The position numbers and the translations under genes were made by a program. From an uncultured bacterium (lineage in GTDB: Bacteria; Vulcanimicrobiota; Xenobia; Xenobiales; Xenobiaceae): 64,000 nucleotides of DNA. A model generated the notes under the pieces. It was given only the letters and a program-made list of their open reading frames with translations, was not told where the DNA came from and made no database searches. This document shows, one piece after another, positions 1-8,071 of this stretch; positions within the stretch are counted from its first letter, which is position 1, and each line of letters begins with the position of its first letter. The stretch covers positions 1-64,000 of the forward strand of contig CAKUDB010000012.1 in assembly GCA_934644775.1 (NCBI GenBank). Direction: 5' to 3'.

Positions 1-190
1 TTCGACTAAGACCTGCGCTACCGATATGGCAAAACTTCCGCTATAAGTTTTGGCAGCGGGCTCATGTCCATGTTGGCTATCTCCAGCAATGTCTCTTCCA
101 GGCTCGAACTGACCGACGCGGGCTCGGTAGCGCGGTCAACGTTCTTCGCCCTCCAGAGCCATCGCTTCCGACTGCTGACTCAAAAAATGC
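1..190 (+). repeat. Dispersed repeat, copy 1 (left part off the window)
   Basis: This stretch matches two other places, 4249-4415 and 29375-29637. Shared blocks include a CTGCGCTACCGATAT stretch, GCGGGCTC, CATGTTGGCT and a TTCCAGGCTCGAACTGACCG-like block, followed by a GC-rich inverted repeat (here GACCG at 111-115 and CGGTC at 133-137). The reading frames through the three copies carry stops at different places, so I treat it as a non-coding repeat element. Its left end lies outside the window. Confidence 0.7.
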
Positions 191-312
191 GCCGCACTGG
201 CTGGGCTTTTACTGCTTGCCAGCAGCAAAGTAACGCACTAGTGTATTACAAAAGGCCAAATAATCACAAATGCAGAAAAAATAACGCAATTATTTTCAAA
301 TGGATATTTATT

Positions 313-1131
313 ATGGATTATACTGCTTTTCAAGCTGCGGAAATTGCCTTGAGACAACTTGGCAAACCGTCTAGTGCTCGCGAAATTACTGATTATATAT
401 TGCGGCATCAACTTTGGGAAACTTCCGGTAAGACTCCTGATGTCACCATTGGTGCAAGGATTTATGAAGATTTAAAAAGTGAAAAACCAATATTTTTACT
501 TTTAGGCCCTGGTATGTTTGCACTCAAAGAATGGGACAATGCTTCCCAATCTAAATCTACTATCGACAGTTGTAAAACAGATGCGCCTAAGGCCGAAGAG
601 CGGTTAAAGCATAATGAAGAAAATGTCTATTATAATGCTTCCGAAGTAAAGAAAATTTTTCGAGCTAGACTTGTCGATATGAGTCCCAGCGCTTTTGAGC
701 ACTTAATAGGCAAGCTTTTAGAGGCCATTGGCTTTCGAGCTGATGTGACCAAAGCCAGCCATGATGGCGGAGTTGACGTGCGTGGTGAATTGGTTATCGA
801 TAATGTTATTCGTGTCAAAATGAGCGTTCAGGCCAAGAGATATAAGATAGGCAACAATGTGCAAGCTCCTGTTGTTCAGCAATTGCGTGGAAGCGTAAAT
901 ACAGTAGAGCTTGAGCGTGGTTTACTTATTACTACCAGCGATTTTACTAAAGGCGCTTACCAGGAAGCAGAAGCTTACGGTAAAGCCAATATCGATTTAA
1001 TGAATGGCGAAAAATTGGTAGAGCTTCTCTTAAAGTACGAGATAGGAGTAAAATCGCAAAGAGTCTACACTATAGACGAAAGCATGTTTTCCGATTTAGC
1101 GACACTAAGTAGTGTACAGCCCGCCCATTAG
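313..1131 (+). CDS. Mrr-type restriction endonuclease-like protein with N-terminal HARE-HTH domain
   Basis: The 272-residue protein has two parts. Residues 1-73 look like a HARE-HTH (ASXL-type winged helix) domain, read from the pattern AAEIALRQLGKPSSAREI and GMFALKEW. Residues 118-255 look like an Mrr-type endonuclease core: AFEHLIGKLLEAIGF, then GGVDVRG with Asp154 and SVQAKRY with Gln172 and Lys174, the D...QxK metal site. Mrr-family enzymes cut modified or foreign DNA. The frame is open from 64, but bases 64-190 belong to a dispersed repeat, so I start at ATG 313, where the HARE domain begins. The ribosome binding site there is weak. The last residues (SSVQPAH) are encoded by another repeat fragment. 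No modification methylase lies beside it, which fits a type IV-like enzyme. Confidence 0.75.
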   Translation: MDYTAFQAAEIALRQLGKPSSAREITDYILRHQLWETSGKTPDVTIGARIYEDLKSEKPIFLLLGPGMFALKEWDNASQSKSTIDSCKTDAPKAEERLKHNEENVYYNASEVKKIFRARLVDMSPSAFEHLIGKLLEAIGFRADVTKASHDGGVDVRGELVIDNVIRVKMSVQAKRYKIGNNVQAPVVQQLRGSVNTVELERGLLITTSDFTKGAYQEAEAYGKANIDLMNGEKLVELLLKYEIGVKSQRVYTIDESMFSDLATLSSVQPAH

Positions 1132-1150
1132 CTAGCTATTGTTGTGCTAA
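1107..1150 (+). repeat. Partial dispersed repeat (5' end block)
   Basis: The block TAGTGTACAGCCCGCCCATT at 1110-1129 and the following GCTA match the left ends of the copies at 4249 and 29375. It overlaps the stop of the Mrr-like gene, so the gene is bracketed by pieces of one repeat family. Confidence 0.65.
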
Positions 1151-1170
1151 AGACTGCACTCACCTAAATG

Positions 1171-1280
1171 AAATTTATAGCCGCCCAAAACGTTCGTTAT
1201 ACCCCCGGAGAAAACTTTATCGCGTTAGCGATGTTTTCGAGGAGGGATATAACGAACTAATCGACTAGGCTATAAATTTA
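1171..1280. repeat. Long nested inverted repeat (about 110 bp)
   Basis: The arms pair in ordered tiers. AAATTTATAGCC (1171-1182) pairs with GGCTATAAATTT (1269-1280). GTTCGTTATA (1192-1201) pairs with TATAACGAAC (1248-1257). GAAAAC (1210-1215) pairs with GTTTTC (1233-1238). ATCGC (1219-1223) pairs with GCGAT (1228-1232) around a GTTA loop. No T-tract follows, so it is not a simple terminator. It could be a MITE-like element or a structured RNA. Confidence 0.75.
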
Positions 1281-1322
1281 ACACAAACGTGCATAGCGCA
1301 AAAACGAACTTGGCCATAGCAA

Positions 1323-1356
1323 AAAGCTCCTTGTAATTTTATATACAAGGAGCTTT
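1323..1356 (-). terminator. Terminator of the class II RNR gene
   Basis: A 13-bp stem, AAAGCTCCTTGTA (1323-1335) with TACAAGGAGCTTT (1344-1356), is followed by a T-run when read on the minus strand. It lies about 40 bases past the stop of the reductase gene. Confidence 0.85.
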
Positions 1357-1396
1357 CTCTGTGTCAACCTACAGTTTAAGCTTTATATTTTGCAAT

Positions 1397-3886
1397 TTAG
1401 CACTCAGAATGGCCGCACAGGTAGCATTTGGTGCAGCCCTCAATGTTGATAAAGCTGCTGTTACCACATTCTGGGCAAATATCGGCAGTGATTTTACCAA
1501 TAGCTTCAGCTTTTTGGCGTATCTTTTCCAACTCTTGGTTATCTTCTGGGGCCAAATAGTTGTCGGACAGAGCTTGGGAAATAGCGTCTGGCAAGGAGCG
1601 CACTTTGTTTTTACCAAAACCTACCGAACTTTGGCCGCCAATGCCGCCGAGTTGATCGACTATTTCTTTGACACGCTCTTTGGGACTAAGCGGGGAGTTA
1701 ACGCGCAGTAAAATAGAAGCAATACGCCCTAAAGCTTCGGCCATAGCTTTAATATCGGAGCCGCCTTTGCCAATTTCGATAAATACTTCAAAAGGCTGGT
1801 TATTCTCATCATCATTCATAATGATATGAGCTGTACCGGTAGGAGTAGATTTGGTAACGGTAACGCCCCGGCGTACAGTAGGACGTGGACGCACTTTAGG
1901 CTGCTTCTTTTCAACAACCTTTTTCTCTTCTTTTTTAGGCTCTTCCGCTGCAGTTTTCTTGGCCTCCTTCTCGGCACTAAGCACTTGCTCATCTCGAGAT
2001 TTATCTCTATAAATAGTGCCGCCTTTGCAACCCAATTTATACATAAGCTCATAAAGCTCACGCACTTGGTCAACAGTATAATCGGCAGGGACGTTGCAAG
2101 TTTTGGAAATAGCCGAGTCGACCCAGTATTGAATATCGGCTTGTACTTTGACATGTTCTTGAGGAGTGAGATCCAAAGCACTGACAAAATAACTGGGAGT
2201 AGGCTGGCCGGGATGTTTCTGTTGCCATTCATCCAAAACGGCTACTTTCTCTACGTGAACGCCCAAACGGCTCTTGCGAGTGTAAGACCAGAAATAGAAA
2301 GGCTCTATACCTGTAGAAGTGCCTACCATTGTACCTACAGTACCAGTAGGGGCTTGAGTAAGCAAAGTTACGTTGCGAATACCTTTTTGGGCAATTTGGG
2401 CGCGAGTCTCTTCGGAAAGGCGCTCGATAAATTTGCCTTGCAAGTATTTATCTTTATCGAAGCGGGGAAAACTGCCTTTTTCGGCAGCCAAGTCGGCTGA
2501 GGCTTGGTAGGCTGCTTCAGCAATAAATTTATAAAGTTCATTGATAAATTTTTCCGATTCAGCAGAACCGTAACGAAGCTCTTGTCTAACTAAAAGTTCA
2601 GCTAAGCCCACAGTACCTAAACCAATGCGCCGCTCTTTGGATTGCTGTTCTTTATTTTGAGTAAAGAAATAGGGGGTAGTGTCGATAATATTATCTAAGA
2701 AACGGACAGCGTATTGGACGGTCTTTTTCAAAGTGTTCCAATCGACTTGGCCATCTTTGCTCATCTTGGAAAGGTTGATGTGGCCTAAATTACACACCGA
2801 CCAAGCTGGCAAAGGCTGTTCGCCACAAGGGTTGGTACAAACTATGCGCCCTTCCGGGTAGTACCAGGAATTGGAAAGCTCGTTACTGCGGTCGATAAAC
2901 CAAACGCCCGGCTCAGCCGAAGCCCAAGCACTCTCAATAATATTATTCCAAATATCTCTAGCTTTGACAGTTTTGTGAACAATAACCCGACCGCCCTTGT
3001 TTTGCCAGTCTTTAATATCGCCGTGCCATTGCTTATCATATTGGGGATCGTTGGTATCAGGGAAGATTAAATTCCAATCGCTATCGTCATGGACAGCCTG
3101 CATAAAATCGGTAGTAATACCTACGGAAATATTGGCGTTGGTAATTTTGTCTTTTTCGCGCTTAGAATTGATAAATTCAAGAATATCGGGGTGCCAGACG
3201 TTTAAAATAAGCATAAGAGCGCCGCGACGGGAACCGCCTTGCTCAATTAAACCGGTGACAAAGCTGTATAAACCGCCCCAAGAAACTGAACCGGAAGAGC
3301 GGCCGTTGACCCCTTTTACATAAGAGTGGCGTGGGCGCAAAGAAGAAAGGTTGATACCTACGCCGCCGCCTCGACTCATAATTTCCGCCATATGGGAAAG
3401 AGTATTGATAATGCCGTCGCGAGAATCTTTAGGGCTAGGCACTACAAAGCAATTATAAAAAGTGAGCTGTTGGTTGCTGCCGCAAGAAGAGAGAATGCGG
3501 CCTCCAGGAACAAACTTCCAACCTTCTAAAAGCCAGCGAAAATTAGCTTGCCATTGTTCACGATCTTCTTTGTTTTCGATCTGAGAAGCGCCTTTAGCTA
3601 CGCGATCCATCATATCTTCTACGTGAAGTTCCAAGGGCTTGTCTACATGTTCTTTGACAGTCTGGAAAGGAGAGCCATCCCGCAAAGTGAGACTTATATC
3701 GTCGCCGTCAATAGCGGTAATTTCCCCAATTTCGCGTTGGCTGCTCTTAGGATCCAAGAGTACGACCACCGTATCGCCTTGAGCTAAGGTAGCCTTGGAG
3801 CCGTCCTTTAAAGAATAACGATCCAAAAAGATCTTTTCTCCTAAGCTGGAAAGTTTGTTCTCTTGCGACAAGTAAGTCGGCTGCAT
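1397..3886 (-). CDS. nrdJ: Adenosylcobalamin-dependent (class II) ribonucleotide reductase
   Basis: It makes deoxyribonucleotides with a B12-derived radical and needs no oxygen. The active-site block TNPCGEQPLPAWSVCNLG holds the radical-partner Cys and Glu. The substrate loop PTGTVGTMVGTSTGIEPFY is intact. A TSCPD-like domain follows a Lys/Pro-rich linker, and the protein ends in a zinc ribbon (CPECG, CTKCYLCG). I start at ATG 3886 (MQPTYLS), with GGGAGG upstream; the frame stays open to a GTG at 3982, which would add 32 unconserved residues. No cobalamin-riboswitch B12 box was found upstream. Together with the nrdDG pair at the right end, the cell has two reductase classes. Length (829 aa) is normal for the family. 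Confidence 0.93.
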   Translation of the reverse strand: MQPTYLSQENKLSSLGEKIFLDRYSLKDGSKATLAQGDTVVVLLDPKSSQREIGEITAIDGDDISLTLRDGSPFQTVKEHVDKPLELHVEDMMDRVAKGASQIENKEDREQWQANFRWLLEGWKFVPGGRILSSCGSNQQLTFYNCFVVPSPKDSRDGIINTLSHMAEIMSRGGGVGINLSSLRPRHSYVKGVNGRSSGSVSWGGLYSFVTGLIEQGGSRRGALMLILNVWHPDILEFINSKREKDKITNANISVGITTDFMQAVHDDSDWNLIFPDTNDPQYDKQWHGDIKDWQNKGGRVIVHKTVKARDIWNNIIESAWASAEPGVWFIDRSNELSNSWYYPEGRIVCTNPCGEQPLPAWSVCNLGHINLSKMSKDGQVDWNTLKKTVQYAVRFLDNIIDTTPYFFTQNKEQQSKERRIGLGTVGLAELLVRQELRYGSAESEKFINELYKFIAEAAYQASADLAAEKGSFPRFDKDKYLQGKFIERLSEETRAQIAQKGIRNVTLLTQAPTGTVGTMVGTSTGIEPFYFWSYTRKSRLGVHVEKVAVLDEWQQKHPGQPTPSYFVSALDLTPQEHVKVQADIQYWVDSAISKTCNVPADYTVDQVRELYELMYKLGCKGGTIYRDKSRDEQVLSAEKEAKKTAAEEPKKEEKKVVEKKQPKVRPRPTVRRGVTVTKSTPTGTAHIIMNDDENNQPFEVFIEIGKGGSDIKAMAEALGRIASILLRVNSPLSPKERVKEIVDQLGGIGGQSSVGFGKNKVRSLPDAISQALSDNYLAPEDNQELEKIRQKAEAIGKITADICPECGNSSFINIEGCTKCYLCGHSEC

Positions 3887-4248
3887 AGCTACTAAGGCCT
3901 CCCAAAAATAATGAGCGCGTCTTTCGTCTAACTTCAGTTTCCCCCTCAGCCCAATGCCAGTATGCGAGCTAGCGCGAAACACGTCCCGCGCTTTTCTCCG
4001 TGTGAGAGGAAAAACCTATTTGTAAGATCTATTAAAGCTATTTGTGAAAATTTAGAAAAGGACACCTATTCTAAATAATGTGAAGAAAATACAAGGCTGA
4101 GAACTAAAAATGAAGTTATATCTTTGTGTATACAATTTATGCTATACATGCCTTGCGGTTAAGTTAGCGCCTGTGAATGCTCAACACATTTGCGCTTTGC
4201 CTGTTGTGCTTGCCTGTTTGGCTTGTAGTTTTTCAGCTTGGAGACGCC
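3887..4248. other. Intergenic leader of nrdJ, no gene seen
   Basis: This gap upstream of nrdJ carries no convincing reading frame. An AT-rich part (4016-4150) probably holds the minus-strand promoter, but no clean -35/-10 pair stands out. It runs into a dispersed repeat at 4249. Confidence 0.4.
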
Positions 4249-4415
4249 AATAGTGTACGGCCCGCCCATTAGCTATTTTGTGTTAAGCTATGGCTGCGGG
4301 CTCATGCTCATGTTGACTGGCTCCAGCTAGTGGCTCTTCTAGGTTCGAACTGGCCTAACGGCCAATATCCTTCGCCTTCCATGCGCCCTCTGCCTCCGCC
4401 TGTAGATTAAAAACT
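4249..4415 (+). repeat. Dispersed repeat, copy 2 (internally deleted)
   Basis: It begins AATAGTGTACGGCCCGCCCA and ends in AAAAACT, like copy 3 at 29375-29637. It lacks about 90 bases in the middle, jumping from TTTTGTGTTA straight to GCTATGGCTGCGGGCTC. The hairpin position is occupied by TGGCC (4351-4355) / GGCCA (4360-4364) with a TAAC loop: different bases from copies 1 and 3, but still self-complementary. Confidence 0.75.
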
Positions 4416-4426
4416 AAACCTGGCGA

Positions 4427-5143
4427 TTACTTGCGACGCAAAGCTGCTGCCAAAAAAGTCAAATATTGACAAGCGCCTGCTTCTATAGATTTACGATCGT
4501 TGACAGAGTAGGGGTTATCTTGGGCGATCCAATCGGCCCATAGTTCTTCATTTCCTTTCATTTCTTTTATATAAAGCAATTCTGCGCCTTGGCTATGCAT
4601 AAAAATATTATTCCAGTAGTTTATATCGCGCATATATTCCAGTTGCTCTGGCGTCCAAGAAAGTAATAATTCCGGAGGATAAGCACTGCGATAGTCGGCT
4701 TTGGTACCTGGGATAGCTAAGTATATTAGACCGTTCTTTTTGACAAAAGGTAACAACTTTTCGTCTAAATAAGTTTCAGAACGGCCAAAATAATTATAAG
4801 AATCGATGCTGATCGCTCCGTCAAAAAAGTCTCTTTCAAAAGGCAAATTCTCCGCATCTGCCTCGATGGGAATTAATTGCTGATGGGACATTTGGCAAGA
4901 GTCAAAAAAAACTTGATTCTCTTGCGGATCGCTCCATAAATCGGCAGCATACACTTGTAAATTATATTCTTTGGCCAAAAATAAACTGGTTAGTCCCTGT
5001 CCGCTGCCCAGATCACAAACGCGACTATGTGGAGCTAGCTGATTATTAAGCATAAGCTCTTCCAAAAGTTTCAGAGGATTGGGCCCCATAATTTTGGAGA
5101 TAAATTTAGAATCACTATACTTTAAACTTTTTACGTATTGCAT
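4427..5143 (-). CDS. Class I SAM-dependent methyltransferase
   Basis: The 238-residue protein has the SAM-binding motif I VCDLGSGQGLTSLFLA at about residues 42-57, an acidic end of strand 2 (VYAADLW), and DGAISIDSYNYFG at the motif IV position, a standard class I Rossmann methyltransferase layout. The ribosome binding site AAGGAAG sits well before ATG 5143. The substrate cannot be told. Small-molecule methyltransferases of this kind often sit next to TetR regulators, and here a TetR gene lies just upstream on the same strand (55-base gap), so the two may be co-transcribed from the TetR promoter. Confidence 0.8.
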   Translation of the reverse strand: MQYVKSLKYSDSKFISKIMGPNPLKLLEELMLNNQLAPHSRVCDLGSGQGLTSLFLAKEYNLQVYAADLWSDPQENQVFFDSCQMSHQQLIPIEADAENLPFERDFFDGAISIDSYNYFGRSETYLDEKLLPFVKKNGLIYLAIPGTKADYRSAYPPELLLSWTPEQLEYMRDINYWNNIFMHSQGAELLYIKEMKGNEELWADWIAQDNPYSVNDRKSIEAGACQYLTFLAAALRRK

Positions 5144-5198
5144 ATAAAAATACTTCCTTGTAAAAATGTAGTTTTTTAAAGGTTGAAGTGAAGTGTAT

Positions 5199-5828
5199 TT
5201 ATGTATTTAAGTTTGGCTTAAGGGCATAGCGCTCGACAAAGCTATCCAGACAATCGCTTAAGATCGCCAAACATTCAGCAAAAGGGCGACCGTGATCGTG
5301 CTGACTAAGTAAAAATACAAAAGGCGCGTAAAACTCTGTTGCTAACTTTAGAGCAGGGGCAGGGGCCAATTTCCCTTGCTCAATCATCGTTTGGAAAATA
5401 TCTTGCATATATAGCAGCGGCCCACTGTCCAAATAATTGTTGTACAGTTCGGCAAATTCGGCGCTTCCATATTGTTCCACAATCAGCAAACGGCGAAAAT
5501 TTGCGCCCATTTCGTCCAGCGCCCAGAAGCCGAACTGCGCTTTGGTAAAAGCTATCGCCTGTGACAATTCAGTATGCGCGTAACTTGCGGGATTGGTACT
5601 AAATGTCTCTGCTGGCACTGCATATTTTTGAGCCGCCAAGCCGTCTTGCTCGGCCATTTGCCTAATTATTTCCTCTAAAATGGCTCGCTTGTCGACAAAA
5701 TGCTTATATAGTGCCCCTTTACTGAGTCCCAGGCGGCCGGCTAAATCGCTTACCGAAGTGGCCTCAAAGCCCTTTTGGGCAAAAAGCTCCAAAGCCGTCC
5801 GCCAAATTTTCTCTTTGGTGCCAATCAT
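5199..5828 (-). CDS. TetR/AcrR family transcriptional regulator
   Basis: Residues 1-50 form the TetR helix-turn-helix: WRTALELFAQKGFEATSVSD followed by LAGRLGLSKGALYKHFVDKR. The remaining 160 residues are the helical ligand and dimer domain. The start at ATG 5828 has a strong AAGGAGG ribosome binding site. A promoter with an inverted-repeat operator inside its spacer lies immediately upstream, which points to autorepression. The next gene on the strand is the methyltransferase at 4427-5143. The ligand is unknown. Confidence 0.9.
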   Translation of the reverse strand: MIGTKEKIWRTALELFAQKGFEATSVSDLAGRLGLSKGALYKHFVDKRAILEEIIRQMAEQDGLAAQKYAVPAETFSTNPASYAHTELSQAIAFTKAQFGFWALDEMGANFRRLLIVEQYGSAEFAELYNNYLDSGPLLYMQDIFQTMIEQGKLAPAPALKLATEFYAPFVFLLSQHDHGRPFAECLAILSDCLDSFVERYALKPNLNT

Positions 5829-5861
5829 CGTTTGGCTGCCTCCTTGACAAAGGTAAATTAC

Positions 5862-5906
5862 CGTTTACTATAAATGAATATTAGTAAACGTTTGTTTACT
5901 TGTCAA
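5862..5906 (-). promoter_or_regulatory. TetR promoter with embedded palindromic operator
   Basis: On the minus strand a perfect -35 TTGACA (5901-5906) is followed by a 17-base spacer and a -10 TAATAT (5878-5883). The heptamer GTTTACT occurs at 5863-5869 and 5894-5900, and inverted as AGTAAAC at 5883-5889, giving two overlapping palindromes (5862-5890 and 5883-5900). A facing TTGACA at 5844-5849 with a TACTAT at 5867-5872 makes the region nearly symmetrical for the plus strand as well. Confidence 0.75.
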
Positions 5907-5917
5907 GGAGGCCATGT

Positions 5918-5960
5918 AAAAACAGCCGCCGACCAAAACTCCTAGTCGGCGGCTGTTTTT
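5918..5960 (-). terminator. Bidirectional terminator downstream of the dehydrogenase
   Basis: AAAAACAGCCGCCGAC (5918-5933) pairs with GTCGGCGGCTGTTTTT (5945-5960). Flanking A and T runs let it work on either strand. It ends the dehydrogenase transcript before the TetR promoter. Confidence 0.85.
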
Positions 5961-6067
5961 AGGTGCACCGTGTCTTTAGCCGCGCGGCACTGGCAAAAAA
6001 GTGTGTCTTGGCGGCTAATTCGTTATTAGGGCTGGCCTCTAGGTGCTTGGGGTTGTGTTGTAGTGCT

Positions 6068-7048
6068 TTAAAGCGCAGGATCGATTAATACTTTAATACT
6101 GTCGCGATCCTGCGCTTTTTGGAAGGCACTTAAGCCTTCGCTTAAAGGATAAATCGCGCTTATAAGTGGCTCCGGATCAATTAAGCCTAGTTCCATTGAT
6201 TTTAAAGCCGGAGCAAAGGGGCCGCAGCGCGAGCCCAGCACAGTAAGTTCTTTCACAACAATTGGGGCCAGATTTAAGTTGGAATTAGCCGCTACTGTAG
6301 ACTTTAACACGATGGTGCCGCGCGGTTTAACGTTGGCGATGGCCATCTCCAAACCGTGAGGGCTGCCGGTAGCCTCAACGGCAACGTCAGCTTGTTGGGC
6401 TTGGAAGTCTTGCAAAAGCTGTGTTCTTACGCCAATTTGGGCTGCTAATTGCAGTTTTTGCTCGTGTTTGCCAATAAGGGTGAGGTTGAGGCAACTTAAG
6501 CGCAAAACGGCAGCAACCATTAAGCCGAGTTTGCCATCGCCAAAGATAAGCACTTGAGAATTGGGCTGCAAATGGAGTTGTTCAACAATTTCCCAAGCTG
6601 CGGCCAGTGGTTCGACAAAAACGGCTTGGCGATTACTTACAGACGTAGGTACTTCATACAAATTTTTAACTGGTAGCAAAGTATAAGGAGCAAAAACTCC
6701 GTGGCGTCTGTCAATACCTAAAGTGGTGCGGTTGGGACAATGGCGAGCGTCAGAATGAGCTAAGCACCAAGAGCAATGGCCGCAGCCGCAATTTATTTCG
6801 CCTACAACACGTTTATGCAACCATTTTTGCTTATCGGCATTTGGGCATTCGGGGCCCAATTCTTCGACGGTGCCCACAAATTCGTGGCCCAGAACACCGG
6901 TAAAGTCCATATAACCGCGACATAGCTCTAAATCTGTGTTGCAAAGGCCGGCCAATTCTACTTTGATAAGGGCTTCAGAGCCAATTGCTTGAGGGCGAGG
7001 AATTTCTTTTATTTTTAATTTCTGATCAAAGAATATCGATTTCATCAT
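6068..7048 (-). CDS. Zinc-dependent alcohol/polyol dehydrogenase-like protein (MDR family)
   Basis: This 326-residue medium-chain dehydrogenase has the catalytic zinc ligands in GLCNTDLE and GHEFVG, four closely spaced cysteines for the structural zinc (CGCGHCSWC plus the Cys of ARHC, about residues 87-103), and a nucleotide-binding turn IFGDGKLGLM at about 165-176. It should oxidise an alcohol or polyol with NAD(P). The glycine pattern GDGKLG is slightly altered from the usual GxGxxG. Two ATG codons lie in tandem at the start, with only a weak ribosome binding site. The substrate cannot be assigned. Confidence 0.85.
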   Translation of the reverse strand: MMKSIFFDQKLKIKEIPRPQAIGSEALIKVELAGLCNTDLELCRGYMDFTGVLGHEFVGTVEELGPECPNADKQKWLHKRVVGEINCGCGHCSWCLAHSDARHCPNRTTLGIDRRHGVFAPYTLLPVKNLYEVPTSVSNRQAVFVEPLAAAWEIVEQLHLQPNSQVLIFGDGKLGLMVAAVLRLSCLNLTLIGKHEQKLQLAAQIGVRTQLLQDFQAQQADVAVEATGSPHGLEMAIANVKPRGTIVLKSTVAANSNLNLAPIVVKELTVLGSRCGPFAPALKSMELGLIDPEPLISAIYPLSEGLSAFQKAQDRDSIKVLIDPAL

Positions 7049-7070
7049 ATTTTTTCTAAAATGCTAAAAA

Positions 7071-7118
7071 AATAGAACCTTCACTTCATTTTTTTTGTAA
7101 AATGCAGAAGATTCTATT
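7071..7118 (-). terminator. Terminator after the STAS gene
   Basis: AATAGAACCTTC (7071-7082) and GAAGATTCTATT (7107-7118) form a stem with one mismatch. On the minus strand a run of Ts follows. It separates the STAS gene from the dehydrogenase. Confidence 0.75.
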
Positions 7119-7183
7119 TTGTCTAAAAAGAGCGACAGCTTTACAAAATACTGTCCGACAGCTTTGTCTTACTCTTAATAAAA

Positions 7184-7537
7184 TTACTCGGCTTTGTCAA
7201 AAGCGGCTACAGCCTCTTCGTTGGTATTGAAAATACGGAAGATCTTAACCAAACCGGTAATGGTAAAAACTTTTTTAATCTGCTGGTCGACACAAACCAA
7301 GAAGATGTGGCCGTTGTGCTCGCGCACCTTCTTAAGAGCGCCAATTAAAACGCCCAAGCCGGTGCTGTCGATATAACGAACTTGCTCGAGGTTGACGATC
7401 AAATTGTAAGCGCCCTTTTCAATTAAAGCATTGATCGTATCTTTAACTTTGGGGGAGGTATAAACGTCTATCTCTCCGCTGACGTCGATTTGCTCAGCAA
7501 TATTTTCAATAGTTTTTGTGCTGACCTTAATATCCAA
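7184..7537 (-). CDS. STAS-domain anti-sigma factor antagonist
   Basis: A single STAS domain of SpoIIAA/RsbV type, with VSGEIDVYTSPKVKDTI near the start and YIDSTGLGVLIGALKKV, where the serine of DSTGLG is the usual phosphorylation site. Such proteins release a sigma factor by binding its anti-sigma kinase. The frame is open to a TTG at 7588 and has an ATG at 7552, but the only good ribosome binding site (GGAGGG, bases 7545-7550 on the minus strand) fits the TTG at 7537, which gives the normal 117-residue length. No anti-sigma kinase or sigma gene is nearby in this window, so its partner must be encoded elsewhere. Confidence 0.88.
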   Translation of the reverse strand: MDIKVSTKTIENIAEQIDVSGEIDVYTSPKVKDTINALIEKGAYNLIVNLEQVRYIDSTGLGVLIGALKKVREHNGHIFLVCVDQQIKKVFTITGLVKIFRIFNTNEEAVAAFDKAE

Positions 7538-7705
7538 AATTAGGCCCTCCATATTATAGTGACTTTGACACTCCCCGAACTTGTCCAATAAGATAGGGGA
7601 TTCTTGGTTCGTCGAGCACTATTCTTTGCAAAAGCGGAAAGGCCGCCTTGTATGCTCTCCCCAAGCGTGGATTTCCGTGTGCCTCACGGTACTTAAGCTG
7701 AAAAA

Positions 7706-8071
7706 TTAAGCTTCTTCCGAATCCTGAATCGCTGTAGGCTTCTCAAACTCTGCCGAATCGGTTAAAGGTTGAGTAACTTCGCTATTTTCTGGTTGAGACT
7801 CGGCAGGAGTGCGCTCAGTCTTATGTTTGGCATAACGCTCGCGCATGCTATCATAATAACGTCGCCCTTTGGCAATCGCTTCAGAGGTGTTGGCCCGCAA
7901 CTCGTTGGCCGCCTCCGCTGCTTTGTAACGGTAAGTATCAAACTTGTCATTGAGCATTTGGCGACTCTCTCGACCGGAGCGAGGAGCTAAAATCATACCT
8001 ACAGATACGCCTATAGCTGTACCGGCCAGCAAACCAATCAAAAAGCCTATACCATCGTTGTTTTTGCTCAT
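7706..8071 (-). CDS. YtxH domain-containing protein
   Basis: A 121-residue protein with an N-terminal glycine-rich membrane segment (GFLIGLLAGTAIGVSVGMIL, residues 9-28), the YtxH signature LAPRSGRESRQ right after it, a helical charged middle, and an acidic tail. YtxH proteins are small envelope proteins linked to general stress in Firmicutes; no molecular activity is known. Its start overlaps the end of a possible small zinc-ribbon gene (ATGA, 8068-8071). Confidence 0.8.
   Translation of the reverse strand: MSKNNDGIGFLIGLLAGTAIGVSVGMILAPRSGRESRQMLNDKFDTYRYKAAEAANELRANTSEAIAKGRRYYDSMRERYAKHKTERTPAESQPENSEVTQPLTDSAEFEKPTAIQDSEEA

Noticed and set aside
1826..2500. Plus-strand 224-aa frame opposite nrdJ
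   Set aside because: It is antisense to well-conserved RNR sequence and has no recognisable domain.
3887..4020. Possible cobalamin riboswitch in front of nrdJ, suggested by GGGAAA- and GAAAGACG-like pieces in the leader
   Set aside because: The conserved B12 box (GTCAGGA...CCTGCC type) and the ordered core are missing; only scattered short matches are present.
5914..5919. ATG-TAA mini frame after GGAGG in the TetR control region
   Set aside because: Two codons cannot be called a gene, and the ribosome binding site is only two bases from the ATG. Kept only as a sign of a lost divergent gene.
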